The notes: generated by a model from the letters alone, not told the origin. Counted from the first letter of the stretch, positions 28,407-36,905 are shown. The stretch is DNA of 64,000 bases from Ningiella ruwaisensis (GCF_004798935.1 NZ_RAHT01000004.1:310001-374000); one strand, 5' to 3'. Program-made: numbers and translations.

Positions 28407-28852
28407 TACCCTTGGAGCTGTTTCTCTTTAATTTCTGCCATGGTTTTGCAATCGATGCAAAGGTCAGCGGTAGGTCGCGCTTCAAGTCGCTTGATCCCAA
28501 TTTCAATTCCGCATGAGTCGCAAAAACCAAAATCATCTTCTTCAATGCGCTTGAGGGTTTTCTCGATTTTCTTGATCAGTTTTCGCTCGCGGTCGCGCGT
28601 GCGAAGTTCAAGCGAAAATTCTTCTTCCTGTGCCGCTCTGTCAACCGGATCCGGAAAGTTTGCCGCTTCATCCTGCATGTGATGTACAGTGCGATCTACT
28701 TCCTTTCTCAGCTGGTCTCGCCAAGCAAACAAAATCTTTTTAAAATGACCGAGCTGGTCATCATTCATATATTCTTCGCCCGCCTTCTCTTCATAAGGCG
28801 ACAGCTCTGCAAGGGCTAAAAGCCCAATTGATTTTGATTTTTCTGTTGGCAT
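28406..28852 (-). CDS. dksA: RNA polymerase-binding transcription factor DksA
   Basis: Binds the RNA polymerase secondary channel and with ppGpp adjusts transcription during the stringent response. It is 148 residues from ATG 28852, chosen because taggag precedes it and the protein then begins [10 protein letters not shown] as in the family; upstream in-frame residues are not family-like. It has a coiled coil with the tip [10 protein letters not shown] carrying the two essential acidic residues, then a four-Cys zinc finger (CDSCG and CIDC). It lies between sfsA and gluQ as in E. coli, although the spacer to sfsA is 226 bases. Confidence 0.96.
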   Translation of the reverse strand: MPTEKSKSIGLLALAELSPYEEKAGEEYMNDDQLGHFKKILFAWRDQLRKEVDRTVHHMQDEAANFPDPVDRAAQEEEFSLELRTRDRERKLIKKIEKTLKRIEEDDFGFCDSCGIEIGIKRLEARPTADLCIDCKTMAEIKEKQLQG

Positions 28853-29078
28853 TTGCCATTCTCCTAAGCAAAAAACATGTATACCGCAGATGCCATCCAT
28901 TTTGGCAATGAAGCCTTGTTTAAGGCCTCACAAGTCATTACATGTATCGTCCACCGACGCGGGCACCTTAGTATTTGTTTACTATTTATACAAGCGTGTT
29001 GTTTTCGCTTGAAGGTTACCCGAAAAAAATTAAGGACGGTAATATGGTCATTTTTTTAGAAATTGCAATCTTTTTTTA

Positions 29079-29777
29079 CTAAGAAATTTCGACCTTGTGG
29101 CTTAATTCAATGCCCCGTTCTGTCATCTGACAACCATACGCCAGCATTTCGACGCCATTTTCTTTTGCGTATTCAAACGCTTCCTGATACTTGGGATCAA
29201 TAAAATGGGCAATGCCAAATGACCTGATGTTCTCCAATTGAATACAAAATAATAAATAGGCTAGCTCGCCATTTTTTGCTATTTCAGCCAATTCGCGGCA
29301 ATGCTTTTGTCCACGTGTGCTCACTGCGTCAGGAAAATAGGCATTGTCTGATTTTCGTAAAGTCACTGATTTAACTTCACAGAACGCGTCAATCGCGCCA
29401 TCTTCTGTGAGTTTAAAGTCTATTCTGCTGGCGCCGCGTTTAACTTCTGCCTGTAGCCGGGAATAATGAGCTAGTTCTGGTATGCGCCTGTTTAGCAAGG
29501 CATCTCTTACAACGCGATTTGCATTAGCCGTGTTCACACCAATTTTATTGCCACTGCCGTCCGATGAATACTCCCAGGTGTAGGCGTATTTGCGCTTGGT
29601 GTTAGTGCTTTTACTTAGCCATACGTCAGCGCCCGGGGCATCACAACCGGTCATTGCGCCTGTATTTGGGCAATGGGCGGTTATTATGTTGCCGCTTGAT
29701 AGTTCTACGTCGGCCAGAAAGCGTTTGTATCGTTTAACTAATTTGCCTTGAATTAATGCGGATGTGAACTTGTACAT
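29079..29777 (-). CDS. sfsA: SfsA family protein (sugar fermentation stimulation protein homologue)
   Basis: Family named for an E. coli phenotype, with a nuclease-like fold and DNA-binding reported; its true role is unclear. It is 232 residues. Conserved stretches are GKLVKRYKRFLADVEL, AHCPNTGAMTG, the GVNTANANRVV segment, SRIDFKL, CEVKSVTL and FPDAVSTRGQKH. It sits upstream of dksA as in E. coli and is divergent from pepB with a 71-base gap containing both promoters. Confidence 0.92.
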   Translation of the reverse strand: MYKFTSALIQGKLVKRYKRFLADVELSSGNIITAHCPNTGAMTGCDAPGADVWLSKSTNTKRKYAYTWEYSSDGSGNKIGVNTANANRVVRDALLNRRIPELAHYSRLQAEVKRGASRIDFKLTEDGAIDAFCEVKSVTLRKSDNAYFPDAVSTRGQKHCRELAEIAKNGELAYLLFCIQLENIRSFGIAHFIDPKYQEAFEYAKENGVEMLAYGCQMTERGIELSHKVEIS

Positions 29778-29848
29778 TTGTTATTATCTTGGCCTAAAAT
29801 GTTTAGCTTCAAACATTATTCAATATTCGCGCATATTCTGGAGGAAGA

Positions 29849-31159
29849 ATGACAGCATTTACAGTAAAACTGAGTAATACCCCAGCCCCAAGCCATGTTC
29901 AGGCTACTCTCCCGTTATCCTACAATGAAAGCGGCGCGATTATTCATTTAAATCAAGATAACAATCAAATTGTAGACGAGCAACAAGAGTCGCTGGCTCT
30001 CATTTCAAAATGCGCAAGAAAACTAAGTACTTCCTTTACTGGCGACGCTAAGCTTGAAGGTGATTGGGATTTAGAGCAGCAGTGGGCTTTTGCACTAGGT
30101 TTTGGTTCGCCAAAATCCAAAGGCGAAGTAAAATGGTGTAACACCGCTGATAAAACAGATCTAGAACAAATGTATCAGGCCTTACGATTTACGCGCGACC
30201 TGGTTAATCAAACACCTGAACAAATGAGTCCTGAAGCCTTATCATCACAAGTCAGTGATTGGATAAGTGGACTAAATAATGCAGCGGTAAGTGTACGCAA
30301 ATGGGTAGGGGAAGAGCTAAAGCAAGCCGGTTGGCAAGGCATTTACGAAGTAGGTCGAGGTAGTGAGCGCCCCCCCGTATTGCTTGAGATTGACTATAAC
30401 CCTGGCGCTGATGAAGACGCGACAGTAGATTACGCACTAGTTGGAAAAGGTATAACCTTTGACAGTGGCGGTTACAGCATAAAATCCAGCGAAGGTATGC
30501 TGGATATGAAATGCGACATGGGCGGAGCGGCTACAGTGGCAGGGGCAATGGGACTTGCCATCATGCAAGGCACTAAAAAAAGAATTAAACTGTTTCTGTG
30601 CTGCGCTGAGAATCTTATTAGCGGCCATGCTTACAAACTGGGTGATATTATTACCTATAAAAATGGGACGACAGTAGAAATTGTTAATACTGATGCTGAG
30701 GGGCGATTGGTACTGGCTGATGGTCTGATGGCGGCAAGTGAATCTGGAGCGAAGGTCATTATCGATGCGGCCACACTCACTGGCGCAGCAGTGATGGCGC
30801 TTGGTCGTGACTATAACGCCCTGTTTAGTTTAGATAAGGCGCTGCAATCCCGATTTTTAAAAGTCAGTGAATCGGTGAACGAGCCACACTGGCCATTACC
30901 TTTAACAAAGGCGCATCGCTTTAAATGCCCATCGCCTTTTGCCGATACAGCGAATTCTCGACCGCAGAAAGGAGGCGGTGCAGGTGGGGCATCCAATGCT
31001 GCTGGTTTTTTATCGCGCTTTGTCAACGAAGACGGAAAAGGCTGGTTACATATTGATTTAGCTGCAGCTTACAATCGAGACGGAACGGAAACAATGCCAA
31101 GCGGTGGGAGCGGCATGGGAATAAGAAGCATTGCGGCACTAATAAATGAACAAGCTTAA
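29849..31159 (+). CDS. pepB: Peptidase B (M17 leucyl aminopeptidase family)
   Basis: Cytosolic dimetal aminopeptidase that removes N-terminal residues from peptides. It is 436 residues, close to E. coli PepB (427). The M17 metal-binding core is present: VGKGITFDSGGYSIK, KCDMGGAATV, the signature NTDAEGRLVLADG and the late WLHIDLAAAYNRDG. The segment VGRGSERPPVLLEIDYNP is characteristic of PepB rather than PepA. The ribosome binding site ggagga lies 6 bases before the ATG. Convergent with a small HTH gene. Confidence 0.94.
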   Translation: MTAFTVKLSNTPAPSHVQATLPLSYNESGAIIHLNQDNNQIVDEQQESLALISKCARKLSTSFTGDAKLEGDWDLEQQWAFALGFGSPKSKGEVKWCNTADKTDLEQMYQALRFTRDLVNQTPEQMSPEALSSQVSDWISGLNNAAVSVRKWVGEELKQAGWQGIYEVGRGSERPPVLLEIDYNPGADEDATVDYALVGKGITFDSGGYSIKSSEGMLDMKCDMGGAATVAGAMGLAIMQGTKKRIKLFLCCAENLISGHAYKLGDIITYKNGTTVEIVNTDAEGRLVLADGLMAASESGAKVIIDAATLTGAAVMALGRDYNALFSLDKALQSRFLKVSESVNEPHWPLPLTKAHRFKCPSPFADTANSRPQKGGGAGGASNAAGFLSRFVNEDGKGWLHIDLAAAYNRDGTETMPSGGSGMGIRSIAALINEQA

Positions 31160-31185
31160 TTGGCTGCTTATTGAGTGTTAGAAGA

Positions 31186-31221
31186 AAAGACCGGGCGAGT
31201 ACTACAGGCCGCCCAGTCTTT
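31186..31221 (-). terminator. Stem-loop at the end of the small HTH gene
   Basis: Twelve-base arms (31186-31197 and 31210-31221) pair with one mismatch around a 12-base loop. On the minus strand the stem is followed by tcttttcttc, a U-rich stretch, so it may terminate the HTH gene and also block transcription from pepB. It overlaps the last codons of the HTH gene. Confidence 0.5.
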
Positions 31222-31384
31222 CTGCAAGTTCTTTATATTTTTCAACGTCGTTCTTATCAAAAAGCGGATTGCCTTCGCCATCTTTGTCTTTTGACAACAG
31301 CAGGCTTTCACGTTCAAGGCGCTGTACGCGAACATCTTGCACTTCAAGAAATTCAGCAACTTCGCTTACGGACATTAGTGACAT
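31202..31384 (-). CDS. Small helix-turn-helix DNA-binding protein
   Basis: A protein of 60 residues, too small for more than one domain. MSVSEVAEFLEVQDVRVQRLERESLLL is a winged-helix/MerR- or excisionase-type recognition helix pair, followed by NPLFDKNDVEKYKELAERL, the usual wing and C-terminal helix. The start at 31384 is supported by ggag at 7 bases; a longer frame from 31396 lacks it. It stands alone between pepB and the MarC-family gene, each in other orientations, so its targets are not evident. Confidence 0.72.
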   Translation of the reverse strand: MSLMSVSEVAEFLEVQDVRVQRLERESLLLSKDKDGEGNPLFDKNDVEKYKELAERLGGL

Positions 31385-31523
31385 GATTTGCTCCAAATAT
31401 AAAAATAAGTTTTGGTTTACAATGTAACGACCTGAAAATACAAAAGATTAGAAAAAACTTGCTTTTAAATGTACGGGTTACGCAATTTATTAGCGCTTTC
31501 ATAAGATAAAGAGTTGATTGGTG

Positions 31524-32126
31524 ATGATGTTAGAAGTGTTAGCTGCGGCTACAATGCTGTTTTTGATTATGGATCCACTGGGTAACTTGCCAATCTTTAT
31601 GTCTGTTTTAAAAGGTATAGAACCAGAGCGAAAAACGAAAGTTGTATTAAGAGAATTGATCGTTGCATTGATCATTCTTATGGTATTTTTGCACAGCGGA
31701 CAGGCGCTCTTAGACTTTTTACAAATTGAACAGGAAACCGTTAGTATCGCCGGTGGTATCATTCTTTTTATTATTGCACTGAGAATGATATTTCCAAAAC
31801 CAGGCGGCGTGATGAATCTGCCGCCCGGTGAAGAGCCTTTTATTGTGCCGCTTGCTGTACCGATGATTGCCGGGCCATCCACTATGGCTGCGCTAATTTT
31901 GTTAGCAAATCAAGAGCCTGATCAAATGATGCAATGGAGTCTTGCGCTATTTGCGGCGTGGGTCTTAAGTGCGCTTATTTTACTTATGTCAAACAAGGTG
32001 CATAAATGGCTAGGTGAGAAGGGCCTTAGAGCGGTAGAGCGATTGATGGGGATGATACTTGTTATGATTGCCATACAAATGTTTTTGAATGGCGTAACAT
32101 CGTTTATCAAGCATGTAATGCAGTAA
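31524..32126 (+). CDS. MarC/YhgN family membrane protein
   Basis: Integral membrane protein of about 200 residues with six predicted helices. It belongs to the MarC family, whose members (YhgN, YchE, MarC) have no settled transport function. Conserved patches are LIMDPLGNLPIFMS, AGGIILFIIALRMIF and PLAVPMIAGPSTMAALILL. Four possible start codons lie in series (TTG 31518, GTG 31521, ATG 31524, ATG 31527); ATG 31524 is preferred. It is closest to YhgN in length and loop sequence. Confidence 0.85.
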   Translation: MMLEVLAAATMLFLIMDPLGNLPIFMSVLKGIEPERKTKVVLRELIVALIILMVFLHSGQALLDFLQIEQETVSIAGGIILFIIALRMIFPKPGGVMNLPPGEEPFIVPLAVPMIAGPSTMAALILLANQEPDQMMQWSLALFAAWVLSALILLMSNKVHKWLGEKGLRAVERLMGMILVMIAIQMFLNGVTSFIKHVMQ

Positions 32127-32164
32127 GCAGGGCGTATTATTTTTACTATTGAAACGAGTCGTTT

Positions 32165-32782
32165 ATGAAAAACACTGAACCACATAGCAAGCTCAATATG
32201 TTTGCACAAATCCGTTCACTCTCAAAATCGAGTGCTATACTTTTGTGTAGCGCGCTTATTCAACGAATGCTGCCAAACTACCTTTTGTTTTGTGAATTGA
32301 CAGACTTCAGCGATGCAAATCGCAACGCCCAGTGGCCTGATGTAGCAAAAAACCTTGTGAATCTTTTATGGGAAGTAAGCACCAATAAAGCCATGAAGCT
32401 AAATGTGGATGTGCAGATGGAAAAGCTTGAAGAAATCACGCCCGATGTTCAGCTTTACGATAATCTTGGGGCCTACGCGGCACTTGATTTTTGCATGGCT
32501 TTGCATGCGTCATACCAGTTAATTAGCAATGAAGAACCCAACGAGGCTGTAACTGTGGCAAAACTTAGCCAAGGTAGCGTAGAGCGACATATCATGGGGC
32601 TTGAAGATAAAGAATTGACAGGTGCTGAACTTAAAGCACATCCACTTATGCAGTATGAGATTGATTCGCTTAAAGCGCTTTTCGACTTTTGTGAGCAAAA
32701 AGGTATTCAAAGCCAGGATATAAAGGCTTTGAGAAAAGATATAATAGATAGTGGAGTGAGCTCTTTAGGCATAGAATTTTAA
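32165..32782 (+). CDS. YjaG family protein (DUF416)
   Basis: A cytosolic protein of 205 residues matching E. coli YjaG over its full length: the CSALIQRMLPNYLLFC segment aligns with the YjaG motif CERMYPNYAMFC. Further matches are the LLWE and KLNVDVQMEKLEE region, an acidic helix and the C-terminal IKALRKDIIDSGVSSLGIEF. Function in this family is unknown. It follows the MarC-like gene by 38 bases. The accessory-looking region starts just after it. Confidence 0.85.
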   Translation: MKNTEPHSKLNMFAQIRSLSKSSAILLCSALIQRMLPNYLLFCELTDFSDANRNAQWPDVAKNLVNLLWEVSTNKAMKLNVDVQMEKLEEITPDVQLYDNLGAYAALDFCMALHASYQLISNEEPNEAVTVAKLSQGSVERHIMGLEDKELTGAELKAHPLMQYEIDSLKALFDFCEQKGIQSQDIKALRKDIIDSGVSSLGIEF

Positions 32783-33221
32783 TGGTCATCAGCATTCTTA
32801 GGTTAAAGTAATAGCGTGTATACATTTATTGCATTACATTTTTTGATTTATTTACAAAAAACCATTTAAATTTGATGTGACTTTAAGGGATGGTGACGGC
32901 AAGATGTATGCCCAAAACGGCGCAAAGAACGTTTTGGTCGTTCGTTAAGTATTGATCAAGAAATGAAATAATACTTTTTTTCGACTGAGTAGCAGACAAG
33001 CGGAAAACAGCTCGCTCGGATGACAAATTAGAGCGAAAAGACGAGTTGGTTAGTTATGCTATAAACCTGCCGTGGCTCTGGATGTTTTTAACTAAAGACT
33101 CACTTGACAGTTATATAAGCTCCGATTACGATGAAAGCATGAAGCGTTTCATCACAGGAGCGTTCATTACTACATTTAGCCAGTTTCAAGGCAGTAGCTG
33201 GACGGATTAAGGATTGATTAA
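32783..33221. other. Gene-poor stretch with two short coding-like remnants
   Basis: No complete gene is evident in these 439 bases. Two stretches read like protein ends: bases near 32860-32946 encode FDVTLRDGDGKMYAQNG and onward to a stop. Bases 32989-33210 encode 73 open codons ending in SQFQGSSWTD with no ATG before residue 32. They could be decayed ends of genes brought in with the adjacent 33.2-34.8 kb pair, or a leader region. No terminator, repeat or RNA gene was identified. Confidence 0.45.
32989..33210 (+). pseudogene. Possible gene remnant upstream of the Cys-tail gene
   Basis: A frame of 73 codons with protein-like composition (ELVSYAINLPWLWMFLTKDS, then YDESMKRFITGAFITTF) opens directly after a stop codon. 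It has no ATG until base 33082; TTG at 33046 is the only other early start. Its stop lies 12 bases before the start of the Cys-tail gene. It may be the surviving 3' end of a broken gene, or a short real gene read from TTG. No family is recognised. Confidence 0.35.
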
Positions 33222-33803
33222 ATGAAAGAAGCTATATTCAAATATACCCTCGCATTTTTAGCTTTTGTGGCTACCTCTGGTCTAGAGGCAAAATCTTTGG
33301 GTGAAATGCCAGACTCCTCATTAGCAAAAGCCGTACACAAAGAGGTCGCCTTACAGCGCCAAATAGCTTTTGAGTTGGCGCCTGTTAAAAACAAAAATGA
33401 CGCAGAATTTCATGCGTTACAGTCTGATAGTAGTTTTAATTTATTGTCTGAACGTTCAAAGGCTGTTTTTTTAAATAGTCTTGTTTTTAATGATTCAGGG
33501 TTGGTAAGTTTTAATTATAGTGTTTTGGAAAACGAACTAACGCCCACTCAAGCTTATAAATTGCTTCAGCTTTTCGGAAAACAGCATGTCGTTCATGTAT
33601 TGACAAATGCGAGAATTGAAACAACCCTAGACTATTTGCTTCTTGAAAATAAAGGTTTTCCCAATTCTTCACCATCAATGGGAGTTAATGGATTTTCTGG
33701 TGGTGTAATTGGAATAGGTGGGGAAGACCACAAGGGGTATAAATGCGTGTCTAGAGCAAATTGTCAAGAAACAGCTACATACATTTGCATGAGCAGTTGC
33801 TGA
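33222..33803 (+). CDS. Secreted precursor-like protein with a four-Cys C-terminal tail
   Basis: Not recognised. It is 193 residues, with a signal peptide (about 1-23, TSGLEA) and a helical, Leu/Ser-rich body of about 125 residues. A Gly/Ser-rich linker follows (MGVNGFSGGVIGIGGEDHKG), then a tail in which all four cysteines of the protein occur, spaced C-x5-C-x7-C-x3-C with the last Cys as the final residue. This layout resembles an exported leader plus a disulfide-bonded small core. The next gene encodes a thioredoxin-like periplasmic protein. The ATG follows a weak aagga site. The surrounding DNA looks AT-richer than its neighbours, suggesting acquisition. Confidence 0.65.
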   Translation: MKEAIFKYTLAFLAFVATSGLEAKSLGEMPDSSLAKAVHKEVALQRQIAFELAPVKNKNDAEFHALQSDSSFNLLSERSKAVFLNSLVFNDSGLVSFNYSVLENELTPTQAYKLLQLFGKQHVVHVLTNARIETTLDYLLLENKGFPNSSPSMGVNGFSGGVIGIGGEDHKGYKCVSRANCQETATYICMSSC

Positions 33804-33828
33804 TTTGACGTTATGTGAACAAATTTAC

Positions 33829-34764
33829 ATGTTGTTATTCAGATGTATAATTGTTTTGTGTCTCACAGCTAGCGAGAGTACTTTCGCTAGCTGTGAGACA
33901 ATAAACGATACTTGGCAGAGAATTTTGGAGATAGAAAGCACTCTTGCCTCAGAAGAGTCAGTGGGCGACGAAACGTTTGTGCTAGACAACCGTTTAAATA
34001 AGTTCCAAGAGCTATTTTCGATGTGCATAGAAAACGTCTATTCCCCAACAGTGATGTTAACTTGGTCTGATGAAGAAATACACACTTTTTTCATGGTGTT
34101 AAATCATATAAACTTTTACGCTCCGACTGATGCAAGCTTATTACTTTTTTCAAAATTTGTTTCTGAAATCTCTGAAGACAACAGCAATCATAAGAATTAC
34201 AGAAAACAATTAGAGCAAAAATTGTGGAAAGGTTGGCAGTTTGACGAGCTACAGAATTACAAATTGATTTCTGGTGAGAGTTCTACTTATATTATTCCGG
34301 AGATTAAGAGTAAAAAAAAGAATCAACAAAAGGGGCATAAGTATTTACGTGTAACAAATCCAAAGCTTCTGTACGAAGACTACATAGATTTATCTTCTGG
34401 AAATTTTTTGGTAGTTGTCGGTTCCACTCTCTGTAGTCCATCTAAACGATTCACCAGTTGGTATGAGAAACGAGCTGAAGAACTGCAAAGCTCGGAGTTT
34501 TCGGTTGTTTGGTTGACCAAGCAATTCGAAGAGTCGAGATTTTCTAACGTTTATTCATTCAATAAAGAACATACACATATAGAATATAATTTCGTTCAAG
34601 CAGTTGAAGATTGGCCGTTCATTACATACTGGGGAACACCAACTATATACTTTCTATCTGACGGAAAGTTAGTAGCGCAGATTGTTGGTTGGCCTGCTGA
34701 AGGCAGAGAAAACCAGGTATTTGAAAAAATAAACGAATATTTTGCAATAGAAATGTCAGATTAA
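33829..34764 (+). CDS. Periplasmic thioredoxin-like protein with a CxxS motif
   Basis: No specific family recognised. It is about 311 residues from ATG 33829, which gives a clean signal peptide (MLLFRCIIVLCLTASESTFAS); the frame is open back to TTG 33805, two bases after the preceding stop. Residues 25-180 form a helical unknown domain. The last 120 show a thioredoxin fold: strand FLVVVGSTLCSPSKRF, helix, strand FSVVWLTKQF, then WGTPTIYFLSDGKLVAQIVGWPAEG with the cis-Pro. The redox motif is CSPS, with the second Cys lost, a form seen in some disulfide isomerases and thiol-holding enzymes. Pairing with the upstream Cys-tail protein suggests it acts on those cysteines. Confidence 0.65.
   Translation: MLLFRCIIVLCLTASESTFASCETINDTWQRILEIESTLASEESVGDETFVLDNRLNKFQELFSMCIENVYSPTVMLTWSDEEIHTFFMVLNHINFYAPTDASLLLFSKFVSEISEDNSNHKNYRKQLEQKLWKGWQFDELQNYKLISGESSTYIIPEIKSKKKNQQKGHKYLRVTNPKLLYEDYIDLSSGNFLVVVGSTLCSPSKRFTSWYEKRAEELQSSEFSVVWLTKQFEESRFSNVYSFNKEHTHIEYNFVQAVEDWPFITYWGTPTIYFLSDGKLVAQIVGWPAEGRENQVFEKINEYFAIEMSD
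33859..33900 (+). repeat. Perfect 17-base inverted repeat at the start of the thioredoxin-like gene
   Basis: Arms 33859-33875 and 33884-33900 are exact reverse complements separated by eight bases. The RNA hairpin would begin 55 bases after the stop of the Cys-tail gene and lie inside the signal-peptide codons of the next gene. There is no T run after it, so it is not a standard terminator. It could stabilise the upstream message, reduce translation of the downstream gene or be a protein-binding palindrome. Confidence 0.85.
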
Positions 34765-34840
34765 GTCGAGACTGATTAAAATCGCGATGTTAAGACTAGG
34801 CGAATTCGACATTTTTTATCCTTACCCGCAAATAGCTAAT

Positions 34841-35509
34841 TTATTTTACTCGAAACAGCCTAATGCTGGCCTGTTGCGTGGCTTTTTCTCTTAGCAAGCT
34901 CAACTTAGAGGCGAGTGTTGCATCCAAGCTTATCCCATGTTCAGTTTCCAAATAAACAAGCGAACCGTGTTGCAATAGTCTGTTGTCAAATAGCTGCGTT
35001 ATGGCCTTCAGTGCCAAATGCTTTGAAAAGGGCGGATCGATAAAGACAATATCAAAAGGCGGAGACTCAGAGACTTCAGCAGACAGCTTTTTACAAAAGA
35101 GTAGCGCGTCATCGCAATGTACTTCGACCGAGCTTCCTGTTTGTAATTGTAATCGATTTTCTTCTAATTGTTTGGCGTTGGCTTTATCCATTTCGACCAT
35201 GAGCACACTTTTAGCCCCTCTGGAGTAGGCCTCAAAGCCTAAGCTTCCTGCTCCTGCGAAAAGGTCCAATACGCGTGCGTCCACAATATCGTGCATTAGC
35301 CAGTTAAATAGCGTTTCTTTGGTGCGGTCGCCTGTTGGGCGCAAACCCTCTACCATTCGAACGGGGAGCTTTCGCCCTTTATGCTTACCAGCGATGATCC
35401 GTATTTGTCCGCTTTGTCTTGCGTTAATCGCTTTTGCTCCGGGTTTTATCGCATTTGAATCGGTTTTTTTTCGGAACTTGTTACGCTTGGGCTTTGAGAA
35501 TGGCATCAT
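34841..35509 (-). CDS. rsmD: 16S rRNA (guanine-966-N2)-methyltransferase RsmD
   Basis: Methylates G966 of 16S rRNA in the assembling small subunit using S-adenosylmethionine. It is 222 residues with a Lys/Arg-rich N-terminal tail, then GQIRIIAGKHKGRKLPV, GLRPTGDRTKETLFNWL, the SAM motif VLDLFAGAGSLGFEA and the catalytic DPPF. It is divergent from ftsY with about 100 bases between, the usual gammaproteobacterial arrangement. Confidence 0.95.
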   Translation of the reverse strand: MMPFSKPKRNKFRKKTDSNAIKPGAKAINARQSGQIRIIAGKHKGRKLPVRMVEGLRPTGDRTKETLFNWLMHDIVDARVLDLFAGAGSLGFEAYSRGAKSVLMVEMDKANAKQLEENRLQLQTGSSVEVHCDDALLFCKKLSAEVSESPPFDIVFIDPPFSKHLALKAITQLFDNRLLQHGSLVYLETEHGISLDATLASKLSLLREKATQQASIRLFRVK

Positions 35510-35609
35510 TTCACTTCAAAGTGCTATTATAATGCACTTATGGTAAATGAAATCGCAGCACAAGATAAGATGCGTACTTAGTATTATGTAAAACCTTAGG
35601 AGCATTGCG

Positions 35610-36905
35610 TTGTTTAACTGGTTTAAAAAAGACAAAGAGAAAAATAAAGAGGCGCTCCCCACCGAGCAGGAAAAAGCCGAGCAGGAAAAAGCCGAGCAGG
35701 AAAAAGCCGAGCAGGAAAAAGCCGAGCAGGAAAAAACTGAGCTAAAAGAATCGCAAGAAAATGGGGCCCCTTCTGCACAGGAAAAAGCGACGCAGACCCA
35801 GAAAACTCAACAAGAGAAAACTCAAGAAGAGGTAACAAAAGAAGAGGTAACAAAAGAAGCCGCAAGTCCGGAAGTTGCTAACCAAGATTTCTTAAAACAA
35901 GAGCAGCTAAAACAAGAGCCATTAAATAAAGAAGCAGCCCTTCAAAAAGAGAAAAGCGAAAGCGGTTTTTTTTCAAAATTACGCGCGAGTTTGTCACGCA
36001 CTAAAGAGAATATCGGCAGTGGTTTTATCGCGCTATTAAAAGGTAAAGAAATAGACGATGAGTTATACGAAGAACTTGAAACACAGTTATTGTTAGCCGA
36101 TGTTGGCATGCAAACCACTACTAAAATCATCAACAATCTGACAAAAAGTGCCAAAATGTCTCAATTGAAAAACTCAGATGCGCTTGCCGCCATGCTAAAA
36201 CAGCACATGCGCGATATTCTAGAGCCTGTAAATCAGGACTTGGAGATGGATGCGGGTTTTGATGAACAAGGCAATAAACTCCCCTTTGTAATTTTAATGG
36301 TTGGTGTGAATGGCGTAGGTAAAACCACAACCATTGGCAAACTGGCAAAGCAGTTTCAGGGACAGGGGAAAAAAGTTATGCTGGCGGCAGGTGACACCTT
36401 TCGTGCAGCAGCCGTTGAGCAACTGCAAGTATGGGGAGAGCGCAACAATATTGGTGTGATTGCCCAGCCGACTGGGGCGGATAGTGCATCGGTTATTTTT
36501 GATGCATTAGCATCAGCAAAAGCAAAGGGGGCAGATGTCCTTATTGCAGATACCGCAGGACGATTGCAGAACAAAGATAATTTAATAGAAGAGCTTAAAA
36601 AAGTGGTTCGAGTGATGAAAAAGCAAATACCTCAGGCACCACACGAAATTATGCTCACCCTTGATGCAAGCACTGGACAAAATGCAGTAAGTCAGACCCG
36701 AATTTTTAATGACGCCGTTGGAATAACAGGGATTAACTTGACTAAACTGGATGGCACCGCAAAAGGAGGTGTTATTTTTGCCTTGGCAGATGAATTTAAG
36801 ATTCCGGTGAGATACATTGGGATTGGAGAGGGAATAGATGACTTGCGTCCTTTTTCGGCTCAAGCCTTTGTTGATGCTCTATTTGACGATGATGCGCAAA
36901 AATAA
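35610..36905 (+). CDS. ftsY: Signal recognition particle receptor FtsY
   Basis: SRP-type GTPase that docks ribosome-SRP complexes at the membrane for co-translational insertion. It is 431 residues. An N-terminal acidic A region (about 1-130) is largely Glu/Gln/Lys repeats, including five near-identical AEQEK units. The NG domain follows, with GVNGVGKTTT near 231, DTFRAAA, DTAGRLQ, TKLDGTAKG and a C-terminal GEGIDDLRPF. The start is TTG at 35610 with aggag upstream, giving the family-typical MFNWFKK. First gene of ftsY-ftsE-ftsX. Confidence 0.96.
   Translation: MFNWFKKDKEKNKEALPTEQEKAEQEKAEQEKAEQEKAEQEKTELKESQENGAPSAQEKATQTQKTQQEKTQEEVTKEEVTKEAASPEVANQDFLKQEQLKQEPLNKEAALQKEKSESGFFSKLRASLSRTKENIGSGFIALLKGKEIDDELYEELETQLLLADVGMQTTTKIINNLTKSAKMSQLKNSDALAAMLKQHMRDILEPVNQDLEMDAGFDEQGNKLPFVILMVGVNGVGKTTTIGKLAKQFQGQGKKVMLAAGDTFRAAAVEQLQVWGERNNIGVIAQPTGADSASVIFDALASAKAKGADVLIADTAGRLQNKDNLIEELKKVVRVMKKQIPQAPHEIMLTLDASTGQNAVSQTRIFNDAVGITGINLTKLDGTAKGGVIFALADEFKIPVRYIGIGEGIDDLRPFSAQAFVDALFDDDAQK
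35664..35735 (+). repeat. 15-base tandem repeat in ftsY
   Basis: Nearly five exact copies of the unit gagcaggaaaaagcc lie end to end and encode EQEKA in frame. The exactness suggests recent expansion. A further degenerate Glu/Gln/Lys-rich stretch continues downstream to about 35950. Confidence 0.92.

Noticed and set aside
33859-33900. Hairpin considered as an intrinsic terminator
   Set aside because: No T run follows and it lies inside the downstream coding sequence, so it was listed as an inverted repeat instead.
35623-35865. Open frame antisense to the ftsY repeat, rich in Leu, Phe and Pro
   Set aside because: It is a by-product of the tandem repeat read on the other strand, with no start site or protein-like pattern.
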